The notes below the pieces were generated by a model. That model saw only the letters and a list, made by a program, of their open reading frames with translations, ran no database searches and was not told the DNA's origin. A program made the translations under genes and the position numbers. From Smallanthus sonchifolius (Eukaryota > Streptophyta > Magnoliopsida > Asterales > Asteraceae), in NCBI GenBank assembly GCA_023525975.1, contig CM042028.1, forward strand, positions 79,917,501-79,981,500: a stretch of DNA of 64,000 bases, in the 5' to 3' direction. Positions 23,362 through 34,052 of this stretch are shown here, piece by piece; position 1 is the first letter of the stretch; the number at the start of each line of letters is the position of its first letter.

Positions 23362-24568
23362 GTATGTATATATATATATATAATACAATAGCAACACCAT
23401 TTACGTAACTGTTTGCAGGTTCTGGTGGACAGAAAAGTTACTAATGCTAACTCTGCTTCTACTCATGCTCATAACAAAGGTACACTGTTTAATTAACATC
23501 TTGATCTTAGTTTCTTAGCGTTCTTGTTAGCTGTTACTAATTACTATGGGTTATTGTACATGATCTCCTATTAGATGCAGTATTTTGTGACCAATGGCAT
23601 TAGAGTGAACTCTCTAAAGATATATTTATATGATACACCCCCTCTGTTGGCTGTCATCCTTTGATTTAGATTGTCAAACTTGTATTATATAATTATTATA
23701 TACATTTTTTATCCTTATTCTAGTTATAACTCATAGTAGTGGTACTTCATGGTGTGGTTATTGTTTATCCCAAAATGGTAAATATATTCAAATGGTTTTG
23801 AAAGGTTAAAAGGGCAAATTTGCCATCTAACACGTGTCAGGACGCTAAATTTACCAATCAACACCCATCTTTTGTATAACAAACAAATTGGCGCAGCTAT
23901 GCAATGAGCACAAAGCGGACTATTCTTTCACCTTTTACTAAAAACAAACAAATTGAATCTGGAAATGAAGTTGGCTATGTGGCACCCAACAGTCCATGCT
24001 TCATTTGTATGTGGTGGAATATTAACTACTCTACATAAGATACACAACTTTATCTCTATGTATAAGGTATCGCCTGTGCTTAGTTGGTATAACTAAACTA
24101 ATGCATTGTCGTTTTTTGAAGATAATCATGCAATTCCACAACCACGGGTAAACAAGCCACCTCCATCTGCTTCAGATGATTTCTTTAGCAGGCAAGTAGT
24201 TATGTTTATGTTTTCTAATGTGATCCATCTGTTCTAATTGTTCCTTTTTGACTTTTGAGGTCAAATAAGATAATCCCCAGCTTCGAAATGAAGCGAGTCT
24301 CAACCTTTTTGGAAAATTTATAACACAAACATTATGCAAACCTGTATGAAATTATTAATTAAAAATAGCGGGTTTGGTATCAAATATTATAGTTTTATCA
24401 TCCTGACTTTCATAAACCGTGCTTAAACTTTCTCTCATTTAAAACAGATTTACCAGAAACGCAAATCTAGTTGCGTCAGGGGTGGCAAAGAACGTTCGCA
24501 AAGTTGGGAATCAAATAAAGGAAACTGTTGATGACATTTTGTATCCTTATCGAAGACGACCAAAGTAA
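21248..24568 (+). CDS. Plant-specific Cys-motif protein of unknown function (DUF8204-like)
   Basis: Five exons (21248-21431, 23144-23313, 23419-23479, 24122-24191, 24448-24568) join to 201 residues. The N-terminal half has C33-x2-C36 in SCKGCLYYSS, then NPVCVG (C52), then an EGRSLADFRYGCVGYSVY segment and a later PVCVGIE. This pattern is conserved in a plant protein family I associate with DUF8204; the name is from memory. The Cys pairs could bind zinc, but that is inference. The C-terminus is basic and ends in YPYRRRPK. The start is the ATG at 21248, which opens a clean conserved-looking frame. Intron 1 is long (1.7 kb), intron 2 holds a (TC)n(TA)n microsatellite, and intron 4 has a GC donor. 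Confidence 0.8.
23325..23383. repeat. Compound (TC)n(TA)n microsatellite
   Basis: A run of TCTC then TATA/TGTATG dinucleotides lies just after exon 2 of the Cys-motif protein gene, inside intron 2. It is likely polymorphic in length. Confidence 0.9.
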
Positions 24569-24769
24569 GAAATATTTAGTCAATAAAGTAAGAACATGAA
24601 ATCAAGTTTACTGGTGATCCTATGAGATAAAGAATATGGTAAAAAAGTAGAAAAAAGAACATCAGTCTCATGATGTCTCTACTTTTAAGGATGCTAGAAT
24701 TTTTATTTTTGCTCATAATGAATGTGTTAAAACTAAATATCAAAGTGGTTGATGAAATAAACATGTGGG

Positions 24770-25036
24770 TTAGAGCAGTCGGTATCCACCTATCCCTTCC
24801 CTCTGGTAATGATTTGGAGGGATGGGGCAGTATGCATCCCGTGCTATATCACTTCACACATCTCGCTCCCGTGCTTCCCTTTTCTTCTAATCGGGGTAGC
24901 CATCCCGAGAAACACTCCTCTCCATGGTTATCACCACCTCAACCTCTCTCCCATCCCGTACATGTTTCATCCATCACCACCTCAACCTCTCTCCCTTCCC
25001 TTCCCGTTCATGTTTCATCCATACTGGGTACTCTTA
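24770..25036. mobile_element. PIF/Harbinger-type MITE
   Basis: TTA at 24770-24772 and 25034-25036 flank a 261-bp element. Its ends GAGCAGTCGGTATCC and, reversed from the right, GAGTACCCAGTATGG form an imperfect inverted repeat. Three-base TTA duplications and such termini are typical of Harbinger/Tourist MITEs. Internally a block with CATCACCACCTCAACCTCTC is duplicated in tandem. No coding capacity. Confidence 0.55.
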
Positions 25037-25149
25037 TAGAGATACTCATATGTGCTTAAATTACATCAATTCCAAGAATTAGACTTTTAGGTAATATATA
25101 CATTAAATAGTTAGCAAAACTTCATTAAAATGTAATTTGATCATTGTCA

Positions 25150-25885
25150 AACTATATTAAATAAACGTAGCTAGTAAAATCGCACACATAGCAAAAGCTA
25201 TTTGCAGGATCTGAGAAATGTAGGAAGAGAGCAAGTCTTTCTTCTATCCCGAAAGACAAAGGGCTGCTCCCGTTAATACCCCCGGCTCCAAAAACCTTTT
25301 GAAGACGAGTAAAAAATAGCAACCAGATAACAGAGCGTGTGGCACAGAGAAACAAAACATTAGCAATAAACCAAAGGTATTAAAAATTGAAAAACCATTG
25401 ATAGGACGGATGGAAAGAGAACTATAGTGGTGAACATTGACAAGTGAAAGATCAAATAGATATCAAAAGGTAGCACAAATCTTGATGAAAATTCCTATAT
25501 CCTCCCCTAACAAAACAAAATGCCAAGATCGCTAAAGCAATAGTAAGGCTAAGACAATGTATGAAAAATCTAGTCCGCACGTAAGAAACTCTTCTAATAA
25601 TCTTTAACCTTTATCCGACATCTTCAAGAACTCCTATCCCAGATCATGTTCTCAGTGAGATGCAAGTCTAATAAATCCTATCTAATCCGCTCATTCAAAG
25701 TTAGTTTAAGTCTGCCTCTACCCTTCCGGTGTGATGGTTTCCACGGTTCTGACTGACACCATCAATTATCTCCTCTTCACATGCCCGAACCATCTCAATC
25801 TTCCATCCCTTATCTTATCTTAGATACAAGCCACCCCAAATTTTCCCCGAAAACTTCAATTCTTGATGGCCTAGCAATCGGTCAT
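25150..25885 (-). pseudogene. Degenerate 3' fragment of a second RTE LINE
   Basis: The stretch 25630-25880 aligns by eye with 3410-3740 of the RTE element (shared words such as CATCTCAATCTTCC and TCCCTTATCTTATCT). Its left part, with CACACATAGC and GGGCTGCTCCCGTT, matches the other copy's 3' UTR at 3070-3170. It is 5'-truncated, carries many changes and has no open frame. A target duplication is not clear. Confidence 0.8.
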
Positions 25886-26159
25886 TTTGATCGTTTAAAT
25901 TCATACATAAGTTATTTCTGTGTATGATTGTTAAAAATTATATTAAACAAATCAGTGTCATTTTGATCACATTAAGAACATCAATTGAATAATAATATAA
26001 TATGTTTTAAATATATTTATTTTATAAGAAATGATATATATTAGGAGGGAAATATAAAAACAAATTACATAATAAAAAGTTGAAACCAATAATATTTTCA
26101 CTATTTTCGTTAAATTTGTTAATCGTACAAAATTACTTATTCCAGTAAAAAAACATCAA

Positions 26160-26232
26160 GCCCGTCTAGCTCAGTTGGTAGAGCGCAAGGCTCTTAACCT
26201 TGTGGTCGTGGGTTCGAGCCCCACGGTGGGCG
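26160..26232 (+). tRNA. tRNA-Lys (CTT anticodon)
   Basis: This 73-nt cloverleaf has acceptor arm GCCCGTC, D arm TAGCTCAGTTGGTAGAGC, anticodon stem CAAGG/CCTTG around the loop CTCTTAA (anticodon CTT at 26193-26195), and T arm GGTTCGAGCCC. No intron and no encoded CCA. A TTTTTT run at 26238-26243 fits a polymerase III terminator. The FMP32-like gene starts about 220 bp downstream on the same strand. Confidence 0.97.
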
Positions 26233-26454
26233 ATCTCTTTTTTGTCTCCCCCGATGGTCCTTGACGGCGTACACGCTTGCTGAACAAGCTTTTACCTTAA
26301 ACGTGTACGGATGGAGGCTGCATCGATCAATCTTATTCCCCAAACAAACAATAAAAACCCAATCTTTCCCACATTCTTCTTCATTTCTGTTTGATCAATA
26401 TTCCTTTGATCTAGTTTTTGTTTGATTCCTTCTCTAAAGTTTTTGATTCCTTTA

Positions 26455-27833
26455 ATGGCCGCTTATGCGGCCTTTCTCCGGGCCGGAACGAAACTCCGAT
26501 CCGTTCAGGCCATCAATTCATTGGTTTTCAGATGCGCATTTGTTCCTACAACACCCTTATCATCTTCATCTCATTGTAACAGATTTGATTCCAGGCAGAT
26601 TTCTCAACTTGTTCAATCCAACAACAAACGCTTGTTCCTTGTTGATACCCTAGCGCTTGTAAGCCTAATTTCCCTTTCCTATTTGAAACAAATAGGCTTG
26701 TTCCTTGCTGTATCAATTTTGCCCTAAAATTTAGGGTTTGATGGTTTGACCGAATTTTTAGGTTAGAAGATTAGAGGGAGAAGGCGTGCCTTCCAAGCAA
26801 GCCGAAGCCATTACATCTGCAATCACCGAAGTTTTGAATGACAGTTTGGAAAATGTGGCCCAGTCTTTTGTTTCCAAGGGTGAAATGCAAAGGGTTTGTT
26901 TGTTTCTGTTAGAATTAATTTGGTATTTCTTGATTTTTTGGTGATTAGATTCATGTGCTTTATTTGTTTCAGATTGAGATGATTCAAGATGGTAATTTGG
27001 GGAAATTTAAGTCTCAAGTACAAAGCTCTCAGGTGATTATTGTTTCTGTTGTTCCTTTTTGAACCATTTTTGTATCTTTCAGTTAAGTTTATTTGATTCT
27101 TTTGCAGGAAAATCATTTCTCTACGTTGCAACGCGAGACAGAAAAGTTGAGGAATGATATTGAGAAGATGCGCAGTGAGTTGAGGTATTCTGCGTAGTTG
27201 GTTATTGATTCGGTTACTTTTTACAGACTGGTAAAATATGAACCTGTGAATATGTGACACAGGTACGAGATAGACAAAGTCACTGCGGGGCAACGTCTGG
27301 ATTTGAATCTTGAAAGAGGGTAATTTTTTTTAAACTTTTGTTAGTTGAATAATTGACTTTTTGAACTATAATGCTTGTTTTTCATGGACAATTTTGAACA
27401 AATTGTGGGAATTTAAAAAAGAATCTAATTTGTTCAACAAGTCAATTTTAGTCAAACCATTAGTCTACGAATATCGAATGATGCAATAGGTCAAACATGA
27501 GTGGTTTTACAGCCAATGTGATATTATTAGTGATTAATAATTGCAGGAGGATTCGTGATGAACTAGCAAACCAAAACCAAGAAACTGCTAACCTCACGAA
27601 CAAACTTGATCGAGTGAGCAACCATCACATTCTTTTATGTTCTGCGTTTGTCAAAAGATTGACTTTGACCAAAATGTTGACTTTTTATCTTTGGAAATTT
27701 TCTACGAAACCAGGAAATTCATTCGTTAAAGGCCCAGTTGGAAGCAGCAAAATACGATGTGATCAAATACTGCATAGGTACACTTGTCTCGATTTCTGCT
27801 GTTGGTTTGGCCGTGCTGCGTATACTCATGTAA
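26455..27833 (+). CDS. FMP32/DUF1640-type mitochondrial coiled-coil membrane protein
   Basis: Seven exons (26455-26658, 26762-26893, 26973-27032, 27108-27184, 27263-27319, 27547-27613, 27714-27833) give 238 residues. The N-terminus is Arg/Ser/Ala-rich with few acidic residues, like a mitochondrial presequence. The DUF1640 core starts VRRLEGEGVPSKQAEAIT and runs into a long coiled coil (about 115-210). A single C-terminal membrane segment (about 221-236) ends at residue 238. This matches yeast Fmp32 and animal CCDC90/MCUR1 proteins of the inner mitochondrial membrane, and plant copies are annotated FMP32-like. MCUR1 is linked to calcium uptake and Fmp32 to respiratory assembly; the plant role is not established. 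A GT in codons 221-222 is not used as a donor because the frame through it encodes the membrane anchor. Confidence 0.92.
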
Positions 27834-28846
27834 ACTGTAATCTTGCTACTTGTAACGATTGGCATTAACCACATAGACAAAAAAATCATGATTAGTTTCA
27901 CGTGTTTTATCATTCGTGATCAAGTTAGTGAAAAATGTAACATAATGAACCTAGTTGATAAGTGATTCTTGCTCTTTATGCACTTGTTTTGCTATCTTGA
28001 TCTTGCACTAATGTAGTAACAATTGGTTTACTCTCTGGTTTAGTTTATCTTTGCTGCAAATAAACTGGTAATATCAACCAACAAGAGGAACTGGACTTTT
28101 GTCCGTGTGGAAGGACACCACCCGCGCATACAAGGGTGGGCCTTCCACATGTAAAATGTTATAAAATTTTATTCATAACATTACATCTGATTAGTCATTA
28201 TACTTGAGTTAAGAAATTTAAGGTATTAGTCCTGGTAGGAGGCGGACTTATGTTCTACATAGGTGCTCTCTCTTGGATCGTTGCATATCTTTTTTTTAAT
28301 CAATTTATGGGACCCAATCAAATCTCTGGTACCCTTTTAACCAATAAGATCAGGTAAAATACAGGCTACGCTGTAGACTGGCTGGGCATGCCTTTTGAGA
28401 CGATCCAATCTACAAGTAAATTCTTATATTTACCCAAAATCAAAAACAGTCCAACAAAATATAAGGCATCGGCCCAACTAAATAAGTCCATAATCATACC
28501 CTAAGATCCAACTTAATGTCTTGATCCAATTGAAAAGCTCTCATTGGCCCATCTTGGCAGTGCTTTGTAGGCTCATATGGTCCATGGATGTGATGATAAG
28601 ATAAGTTAGTGTGTTAATTACATGGATGGTTCGTGGTTTACACAAATTACAAGTATGGTTCTCAAATTTGAAAAACTTTACCGATGGCCCACAAGTTTGT
28701 CAAAACATAACACCGGTGCTCCCTGGATTGGATGTGTGTTAAGTTTTGTGTAAAATTTTTAAAAAATGATCAAAATACTCTTGTATTAAAAAATAATTAA
28801 AAAACATTATATATAAAAAGTAATTAAAAAAAATTATATGATCGTC
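27834..28846. other. Intergenic DNA downstream of the FMP32-like gene
   Basis: This contains the 3' UTR of the FMP32-like gene, a strong hairpin at 28107-28148, and a segment near 28610-28760 (CATGGATGGTTCGTGGTTTACACAA and following) that resembles the end of a Mutator-like element, though no partner end was found. I see no gene. Confidence 0.45.
28107..28148. repeat. 42-nt imperfect hairpin
   Basis: GTGGAAGG pairs with CCTTCCAC, and CCACCC pairs with GGGTGG across a short internal mismatch and a loop CGCGCATACAA. It lies about 275 bp beyond the FMP32-like stop codon. It could be a MITE remnant or a structured 3' element; there is no evidence to choose. Confidence 0.6.
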
Positions 28847-29577
28847 TTAAGCCCTCCCACCCCCGGCTGCTTTCCATCTCCATTTAGTTAACAAGGCTTG
28901 GTTCATCGTCTTAAGCCCTCCCACCCCCAGCCTTCCTTTCCTTCTCGGTTTGATTATATTGTCCCACGCCACCCAATGGATTTTATTTTTTGAGTTGCTT
29001 CCACCCCACAAGAATTTCCTTCTAATTGCTTCTAATTCTTTTACGATCTTGTTTGGAGCCTTGAACATAGACAGAAAGTATAGAGGGAAGCTACCAAGTA
29101 CAGCCTTGACCAAAGTAAGTCTACCCCCGAAGGATAGAGTTTTAGCCTTCCAAGAGTTAAGCCTCTCCTTGAATTTAGCTACCACTAGTTCCCAGTTTTT
29201 AGCTAACCTCATGTTAGCACCAATTGGCATGCCAAGATGGGAGATAGGGAGAGACTCTTCCATACAACCCAAATTCGACATGAAATCAGAACACTCCCTG
29301 CTAGAAGCCCCCACCCTAATCAGCCTGCTCTTGTGATAGTTGATTTGGAGACCCGAAACAATGTAAAAACATCGCAGAATCCGTTTTAGGTTAGTAACAT
29401 TTTCTTTACTCCATTCCACAATGAAGAAGACGTCAACAACATACATGGAATGAGTGATAGTTAGGCCATTGTTTGGGAGACAAATTCCTTTAAATAGACC
29501 TTTCATAGCAGCAGATTTCATCATGGCTGATAAACCCTCCATAGCCAAAATAAACAGAAAGGGGGAGATGGGGTCAC
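28847..29577 (-). pseudogene. L1-type LINE reverse transcriptase fragment, cut by an LTR
   Basis: The minus-strand frame reads PISPFLFILAMEGLS, then a degenerate active site (Tyr-Val-Val-Asp in place of Tyr-Ala-Asp-Asp), then the LSFGGRLTLVKAVL and FLWGG motifs of plant L1 reverse transcriptases. It stops abruptly at 29577 where the LTR begins, and the upstream part of the element is not found on the far side. At the other end a block of about 27 bp (CATCGTCTTAAGCCCTCCCA and following) occurs twice, 61 bp apart. Confidence 0.88.
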
Positions 29578-30783
29578 TGATAAGTGGCCAAAGTTTCATG
29601 TATTAAAAGGTGTAATATGTTATATTTATGCAATTTGATATGTGGAATACAAAGGTTTTGTGTAGTCATACATGTGCAGGTGTTGGAAGCTTAAAATGTG
29701 ATCTTTGAAGATATTACGAGAGAGTCGGAAGAGACACGGAGAAAACGGGGCAAAACTGCAGGCACAGCGTAAGCCTACTACATCTGGCGTAAGCCTACGC
29801 CACCAGCGTAAGGCTACGCCATATCAGCGTAGGCCTACGCCTAAGTAATTTCTTCACAGCAGCTTCCAGTGGACCGACGTAGGCCTACGCCCTCCCAGCG
29901 TAAGCCTACGCTGGGTGCGTTTTAGACGCAGGTTTTGGGCGAAACAACCGATTTTCAATGGTTAATTAGTTTTTTCTTCCCCAAATTCGAATCCATCTTT
30001 TACACCACAGTTCTTGGGGGCGATTTTGGAGTTCTTGGAGGATAAAGAACACGATTCTAACATCCGATTGAAAGATTGAAGATGATTTCCACCACCATGA
30101 GCGGCTAATCCACCGGTAATCATTCCCGGGTGGATTGTTTGTAAGTTTTTAGGGTTTTATCATGTGCTAGCTTTGAGAAACAATTCTTGTAATCGTTTGG
30201 TTTGAAACACTTGAATCTTTGTGTTTAATATGGTTATGAACTCACGGGAGTCGATAAATTCTTACACCATTGACCCCGTTAGATGATAATTGCTATGAAC
30301 TTTGATTTTTGTTGAATCTATTGATTAATCTAATTCTATATTGCATACATTTGTCTCGATTTCATTCGTGAATATTGTTTTACACTATTTGCCGATGATG
30401 TATGAATGTTGATGTTCTTGGTTAGATTTGGTTAATTAGATTTGAATAACCATTCGATTGTTTGAACTCAAATGTTGGTGTGATAATCCCTAATTATTTG
30501 TGAGCTTGAAACCCGGGTGTGATACCCTTTTAATTATTGTTTACAACCAAAACCGTTTTGTTTGGTACTTGATTTGTTTGTTGAGTTTATAAAGTTTTCA
30601 CTTAAATCATTGATTGTATTTGGTCAGAAAGATCCGTTGTAACTTCATAATTTGCATCGTTAATTGAAGTTGAGCACCGACCACAAACTCTTCGTGGTTC
30701 GACACCCTTCTTACCCTAACTAGTTTAAGGTGATTAGGACACTCTATTTCTTTATCTTTGACCGGTCCCTTCGACACCGATCA
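29578..30783 (+). mobile_element. LTR (plus orientation) of an Athila-like Ty3 retrotransposon
   Basis: The 1206-bp LTR starts TGATAAGTG and ends CCGATCA, followed after five bases by a primer-binding site. It is inserted in the L1 fragment, with GTCAC as the left flank. An almost identical copy lies in inverted orientation at 32849-34052; by eye about a dozen substitutions separate the first 430 bp, about 3%. It contains an array of GCGTA-type palindromes at 29766-29911. No direct-orientation partner LTR exists in the window. Confidence 0.88.
29766..29911. repeat. Array of six 14-nt palindromes in the plus LTR
   Basis: Copies start at about 29767, 29787, 29806, 29827, 29877 and 29898, with consensus GCGTARGCCTACGC. 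The copy at 29827 is a perfect 14-bp palindrome (GCGTAGGCCTACGC). Spacing is about 20 bp within the first four, then a 50-bp gap. The inverted LTR carries the same six positions (about 33716-33862), with several half-sites altered. Confidence 0.9.
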
Positions 30784-30788
30784 AATTT

Positions 30789-30806
30789 TGGCGCCGTTGC
30801 CGGGGA
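30789..30806 (+). other. Primer-binding site of the plus-strand element
   Basis: TGGCGCCGTTGCCGGGGA lies five bases after the LTR end. It is the same 18-mer as at 44818-44835 on the minus strand, and a tRNA 3' end is the expected primer. This motif is typical of Athila/Tat-lineage elements. Confidence 0.8.
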
Positions 30807-30975
30807 ATCGGTGCGCTTAGTTCTATTGCTTTAGTTTATTGTCTTTAGTTGATTTTAATTCTTATCAAACACCAAAAAAAAAAAAAAAATTCTTTACTTC
30901 TGTTTTTTATTTTTTGTTTATTTTGTTTATTTCTTTGTTCAGAGCTACTCGGTTGTGCTACGTGTGCAGGTTGAC

Positions 30976-32478
30976 ATGGACAGTAATTATTATGGTGACC
31001 AAGACTACTATGAACCATGCAACAACTGTGGCTTCACTGGCCACTTGGCACAAGATTGCCTAAGATACAATCAATATGGTGGTGGTCCTGAGTACCCAAA
31101 CTATCAGGACGATTACAACCAAGACTACCACCCAAGCAGGCCACCTGATCAAGACAACTATCATTCTGAACTGGATGCCATCCAGTCAAACATGAAGGAG
31201 ATGGCCAAGATAATACAAGCAGTGGTGCAGCAACAGGAGAGCCAGGACAAAGCTCATCAAGCTTTGGTAGATCTAGTTGCCAACCTAACTGGGATTGTCG
31301 GGTCACTCATCAAGGAAGTAGGTAAGCCTCGCTGTTCACATCAGTCCTCCTGTTCTGAAACCACAACCAGTGCACACCTCAATGATGTAAGTTTCCATTC
31401 TTCATTTGAATACCCTGCTCGTGAACAGACTCCACCACCGGTTGTAGAAAGAGTGGTAGAGCATAGTGAATCTGAGTCCGACCCTAATCAGGATTTTATT
31501 TCACAAAATAATTTGAAAACTGAAAATGCGAATAAACCTGTAAAAATCCCGTTTCCAGATGCTCTAATCAAACCGTTTTTAAAAGAAAAAGATCCAACAC
31601 AGGATGAACGATGGGAAAATTTTGAGAAGCGTAAAATTAACTCGTTATTTTTAAATACGCTTAAACAAGATCCTGATAATGTTGAATGTCTAAAAGGTTT
31701 GAGTACCCGAAAACGACGGCACAAATGTCCCGAGCAAGTAAAATTGAGTGTCAGTGTGAATGCCGTGTTTACGGGTACCCTTCCCCCGAAACTCCAAGAT
31801 CCAGGGGCACCTATTATTTCAATTCAAATAGGTGAAATTACATTGAATAGAGCATTACTGGATCTTGGAGCATCTGTGAGCATAATTCCAGGGAGTCTGT
31901 ATGATCAACATGAATTTGGTCCATTACAGAGAGTTAACACCACCGTGGTGTTGGCTGATCAGACTCCCGCACATTCTCGGGGGATTGTAAAGGATGTGAT
32001 TGTGAAAGTAGGAGAGTTTTATTACCCAGTGGATTTCTTGGTGTTGGATTGTGTGAAGAACACAGAACCAACTATCATTTTGGGTAGACCGTTCTTGGCC
32101 ACTGCTCAGGCAAATATTAACTGTGCTGAGGGAATGATAAGGATGAGGTTTGGGGCTCAGAAAATGAGTCTTAAAATATTTCCAAACTTGCCAAACCCGA
32201 AAGCTAACAAGTGTGGATCACCTGAAAAGGTGAATCACACAGTCGAGAATGCTTGTTTTGTGAATGACAGGTTAGCTGAGCAGAAGGATGGTGAAACGCC
32301 AGACAGTGGAAGAACTAAACGGATCAGAAAGAGAATGCGAAAAGGGAAGAAACCGCGAGTTCATGATGTAGATCAAGAACTCTTTTCTTTGTTTATGAAG
32401 GCTTGGAGAAAATTTGATGATGAGAGGAACTTGAGTGCGGGGAAGGAGGACTGCAAGCATCCCACCCGACCACCATGA
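30976..32478 (+). CDS. Zinc-knuckle and protease ORF of a non-autonomous Athila-like element
   Basis: A 500-residue open frame starts at the ATG at 30976. It has a CCHC zinc knuckle almost at its N-terminus (CNNCGFTGHLAQDC, about residues 14-27), a long acidic linker, and an aspartic protease region (ALLDLGASVSIIPG, about residue 290) closely related to the protease part of the 2040-codon polyprotein at 38567-44689. The capsid part of Gag is missing in front, and reverse transcriptase, RNase H and integrase are missing behind; the protein instead ends with a basic tail and stop. It is intact, which fits a non-autonomous element that keeps a partial Gag-protease. A host gene is unlikely given the LTR and primer-binding site immediately upstream. 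Confidence 0.85.
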   Translation: MDSNYYGDQDYYEPCNNCGFTGHLAQDCLRYNQYGGGPEYPNYQDDYNQDYHPSRPPDQDNYHSELDAIQSNMKEMAKIIQAVVQQQESQDKAHQALVDLVANLTGIVGSLIKEVGKPRCSHQSSCSETTTSAHLNDVSFHSSFEYPAREQTPPPVVERVVEHSESESDPNQDFISQNNLKTENANKPVKIPFPDALIKPFLKEKDPTQDERWENFEKRKINSLFLNTLKQDPDNVECLKGLSTRKRRHKCPEQVKLSVSVNAVFTGTLPPKLQDPGAPIISIQIGEITLNRALLDLGASVSIIPGSLYDQHEFGPLQRVNTTVVLADQTPAHSRGIVKDVIVKVGEFYYPVDFLVLDCVKNTEPTIILGRPFLATAQANINCAEGMIRMRFGAQKMSLKIFPNLPNPKANKCGSPEKVNHTVENACFVNDRLAEQKDGETPDSGRTKRIRKRMRKGKKPRVHDVDQELFSLFMKAWRKFDDERNLSAGKEDCKHPTRPP

Positions 32479-32848
32479 CCTAAGTAAGGTACACTGCGTC
32501 TGGCTGAGGACGTTAAACTTAGCATTCTTAGGAGGTAGCCTAAGGTATGTTTTACATTCATGTCTAGTTAAATGAACTTTGCGGGTGTGTTCAATAGAAA
32601 CCCTCACGAGACTCAACTCGTCCACTCGGGCTACCGAGGGGTTTAAAAGGCTTGATGCATATGCTAAATTCATTCGTGATTCCTACGAAAGTGAGTTAGG
32701 ACTTTGTTTGATTTATTTATTTTTTGTGTTTTTGTGTGCGAGCCGGCCAAGTGTGGGGAAGTTTCATGGGTTTTCAAGTCAGTTTGATGCTCTTAGGTTG
32801 GTTCGAGTTTAACTTTGCAGGGTTTTCAAGTCAGTTTGATGCACTTAA
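32479..32848. other. 3' non-coding part of the plus element with a polypurine tract
   Basis: The tract AAGTGTGGGGAAG at 32749-32761 resembles the polypurine tract that precedes the LTR of the neighbouring element, but here no plus-orientation LTR follows. A 21-bp segment (GTTTTCAAGTCAGTTTGATGC) occurs twice, at about 32770 and 32822, just before the inverted LTR. No other gene is seen. Confidence 0.6.
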
Positions 32849-34052
32849 ATCGGTGTCGAAGGGACCGGTCAAAGATAAAGAAATAGAGTATCCTAATCAC
32901 CTTAAACTAGTTAGGGTAAGAAGGGTGTCGAACCACGAAGAGTTTGTGGTCGGTGCTCAACTTCAATTAACGATGCAAATTATGAAGTTACAACGGGTCT
33001 TTCTGACCAAACACAATCAATGATTTAAGTGAAAACTTTGTAAACTCAACAAACAAATCAAGTACCAAACAAAACGGTTTTGGTTGTAAACAATAATTAA
33101 AAGGGTATCACACCCGGGTTTCAAGCTCACAAATAATTAGGGATTATCACACCAACATTTGAGTTCAAACAATCGAATGGTTATTCAAATCTAATTAACC
33201 AAATCTAACCAAGAACATCAACATTCATACATCATCGGCAAATAGTGTAAAACAATATTCACGAATGAAATCGAGACAAATGTATGCAATATAGAATTAG
33301 ATTAATCAATAGATTCAACATAAATCAAAGTTCATAGCAATTATCATCTAACGGGGTCAATGGTGCAAGAATTTATCGACTCCCGTGAGTTCATAACCAT
33401 ACTAAACACAAAGATTCAAGTGTTTCAAACCAAACGATTACAAGAATTGTTTCTCAAAGCTATCACACGATAAAACCCTAAAAACTTACAAACAATCCAC
33501 CCGGGAATGATTACCGGTGGATTAGCCGCTCATGGTGGTGGAAATCATCTTCAATCTTTCAATCGGATGTTAGAATCGTGTTCTTTATCCTCCAAGAACT
33601 CCAAAATCGCCCCCAAGAACTGTGGTGTAAAAGATGGATTCGAATTTGGGGAAGAAAAACCTAATTAACCATTGAAAATCGGCTGTTTCGCCCAAAACCC
33701 GCGTCTGAAACGCACCCAACGTAGGCTTACGCTGGGAGGGCGTAGGCCTACGCCGGTCCACTGGAAGCTGCTGTGAAGAAATTACTTAGGCGTAGGCCTA
33801 CGCTGATATGGCGTAGCCTTACGTTGGTGGCATAGGCTTACGCCAGATGGCGTAGGCTTACGCTGTGCCTGCAGTTTTGCCCCGTTTTCTCCGTGTCTCT
33901 TCCGACTCTCTCGTAATATCTTCAAAGATCACATTTTAAGCTTCCAACACCTGCACATGCATGACTACACAAAACCTTTGTATTCCACTTATCAAATTGC
34001 ATAAATATAACATATTACACCTTTTAATACATGAAACTTTGGACACTTATCA
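32849..34052 (-). mobile_element. LTR (minus orientation), inverted partner of 29578-30783
   Basis: Read on the minus strand it starts TGATAAGTGTCC at 34052 and follows the plus LTR to ACCGAT at 32849. The expected terminal CA (plus-strand TG) is replaced by AA at 32847-32848. It directly follows a polypurine tract on the minus strand, so it behaves as the 3' LTR of the minus-strand element above it. It carries the same six palindromes as the plus LTR. Confidence 0.88.

Noticed and set aside
24576..24764. Minus-strand 62-codon Phe/Ile/Ser-rich ORF after the Cys-motif gene
   Set aside because: Composition matches chance translation of AT-rich 3' flank; no homology or splice context.
27777..27780. 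Possible splice donor (ATAG|GTACAC) at codons 221-222 of the FMP32-like gene
   Set aside because: Reading through it gives the hydrophobic C-terminal anchor and a stop at the expected length for the family; no downstream exon is needed.
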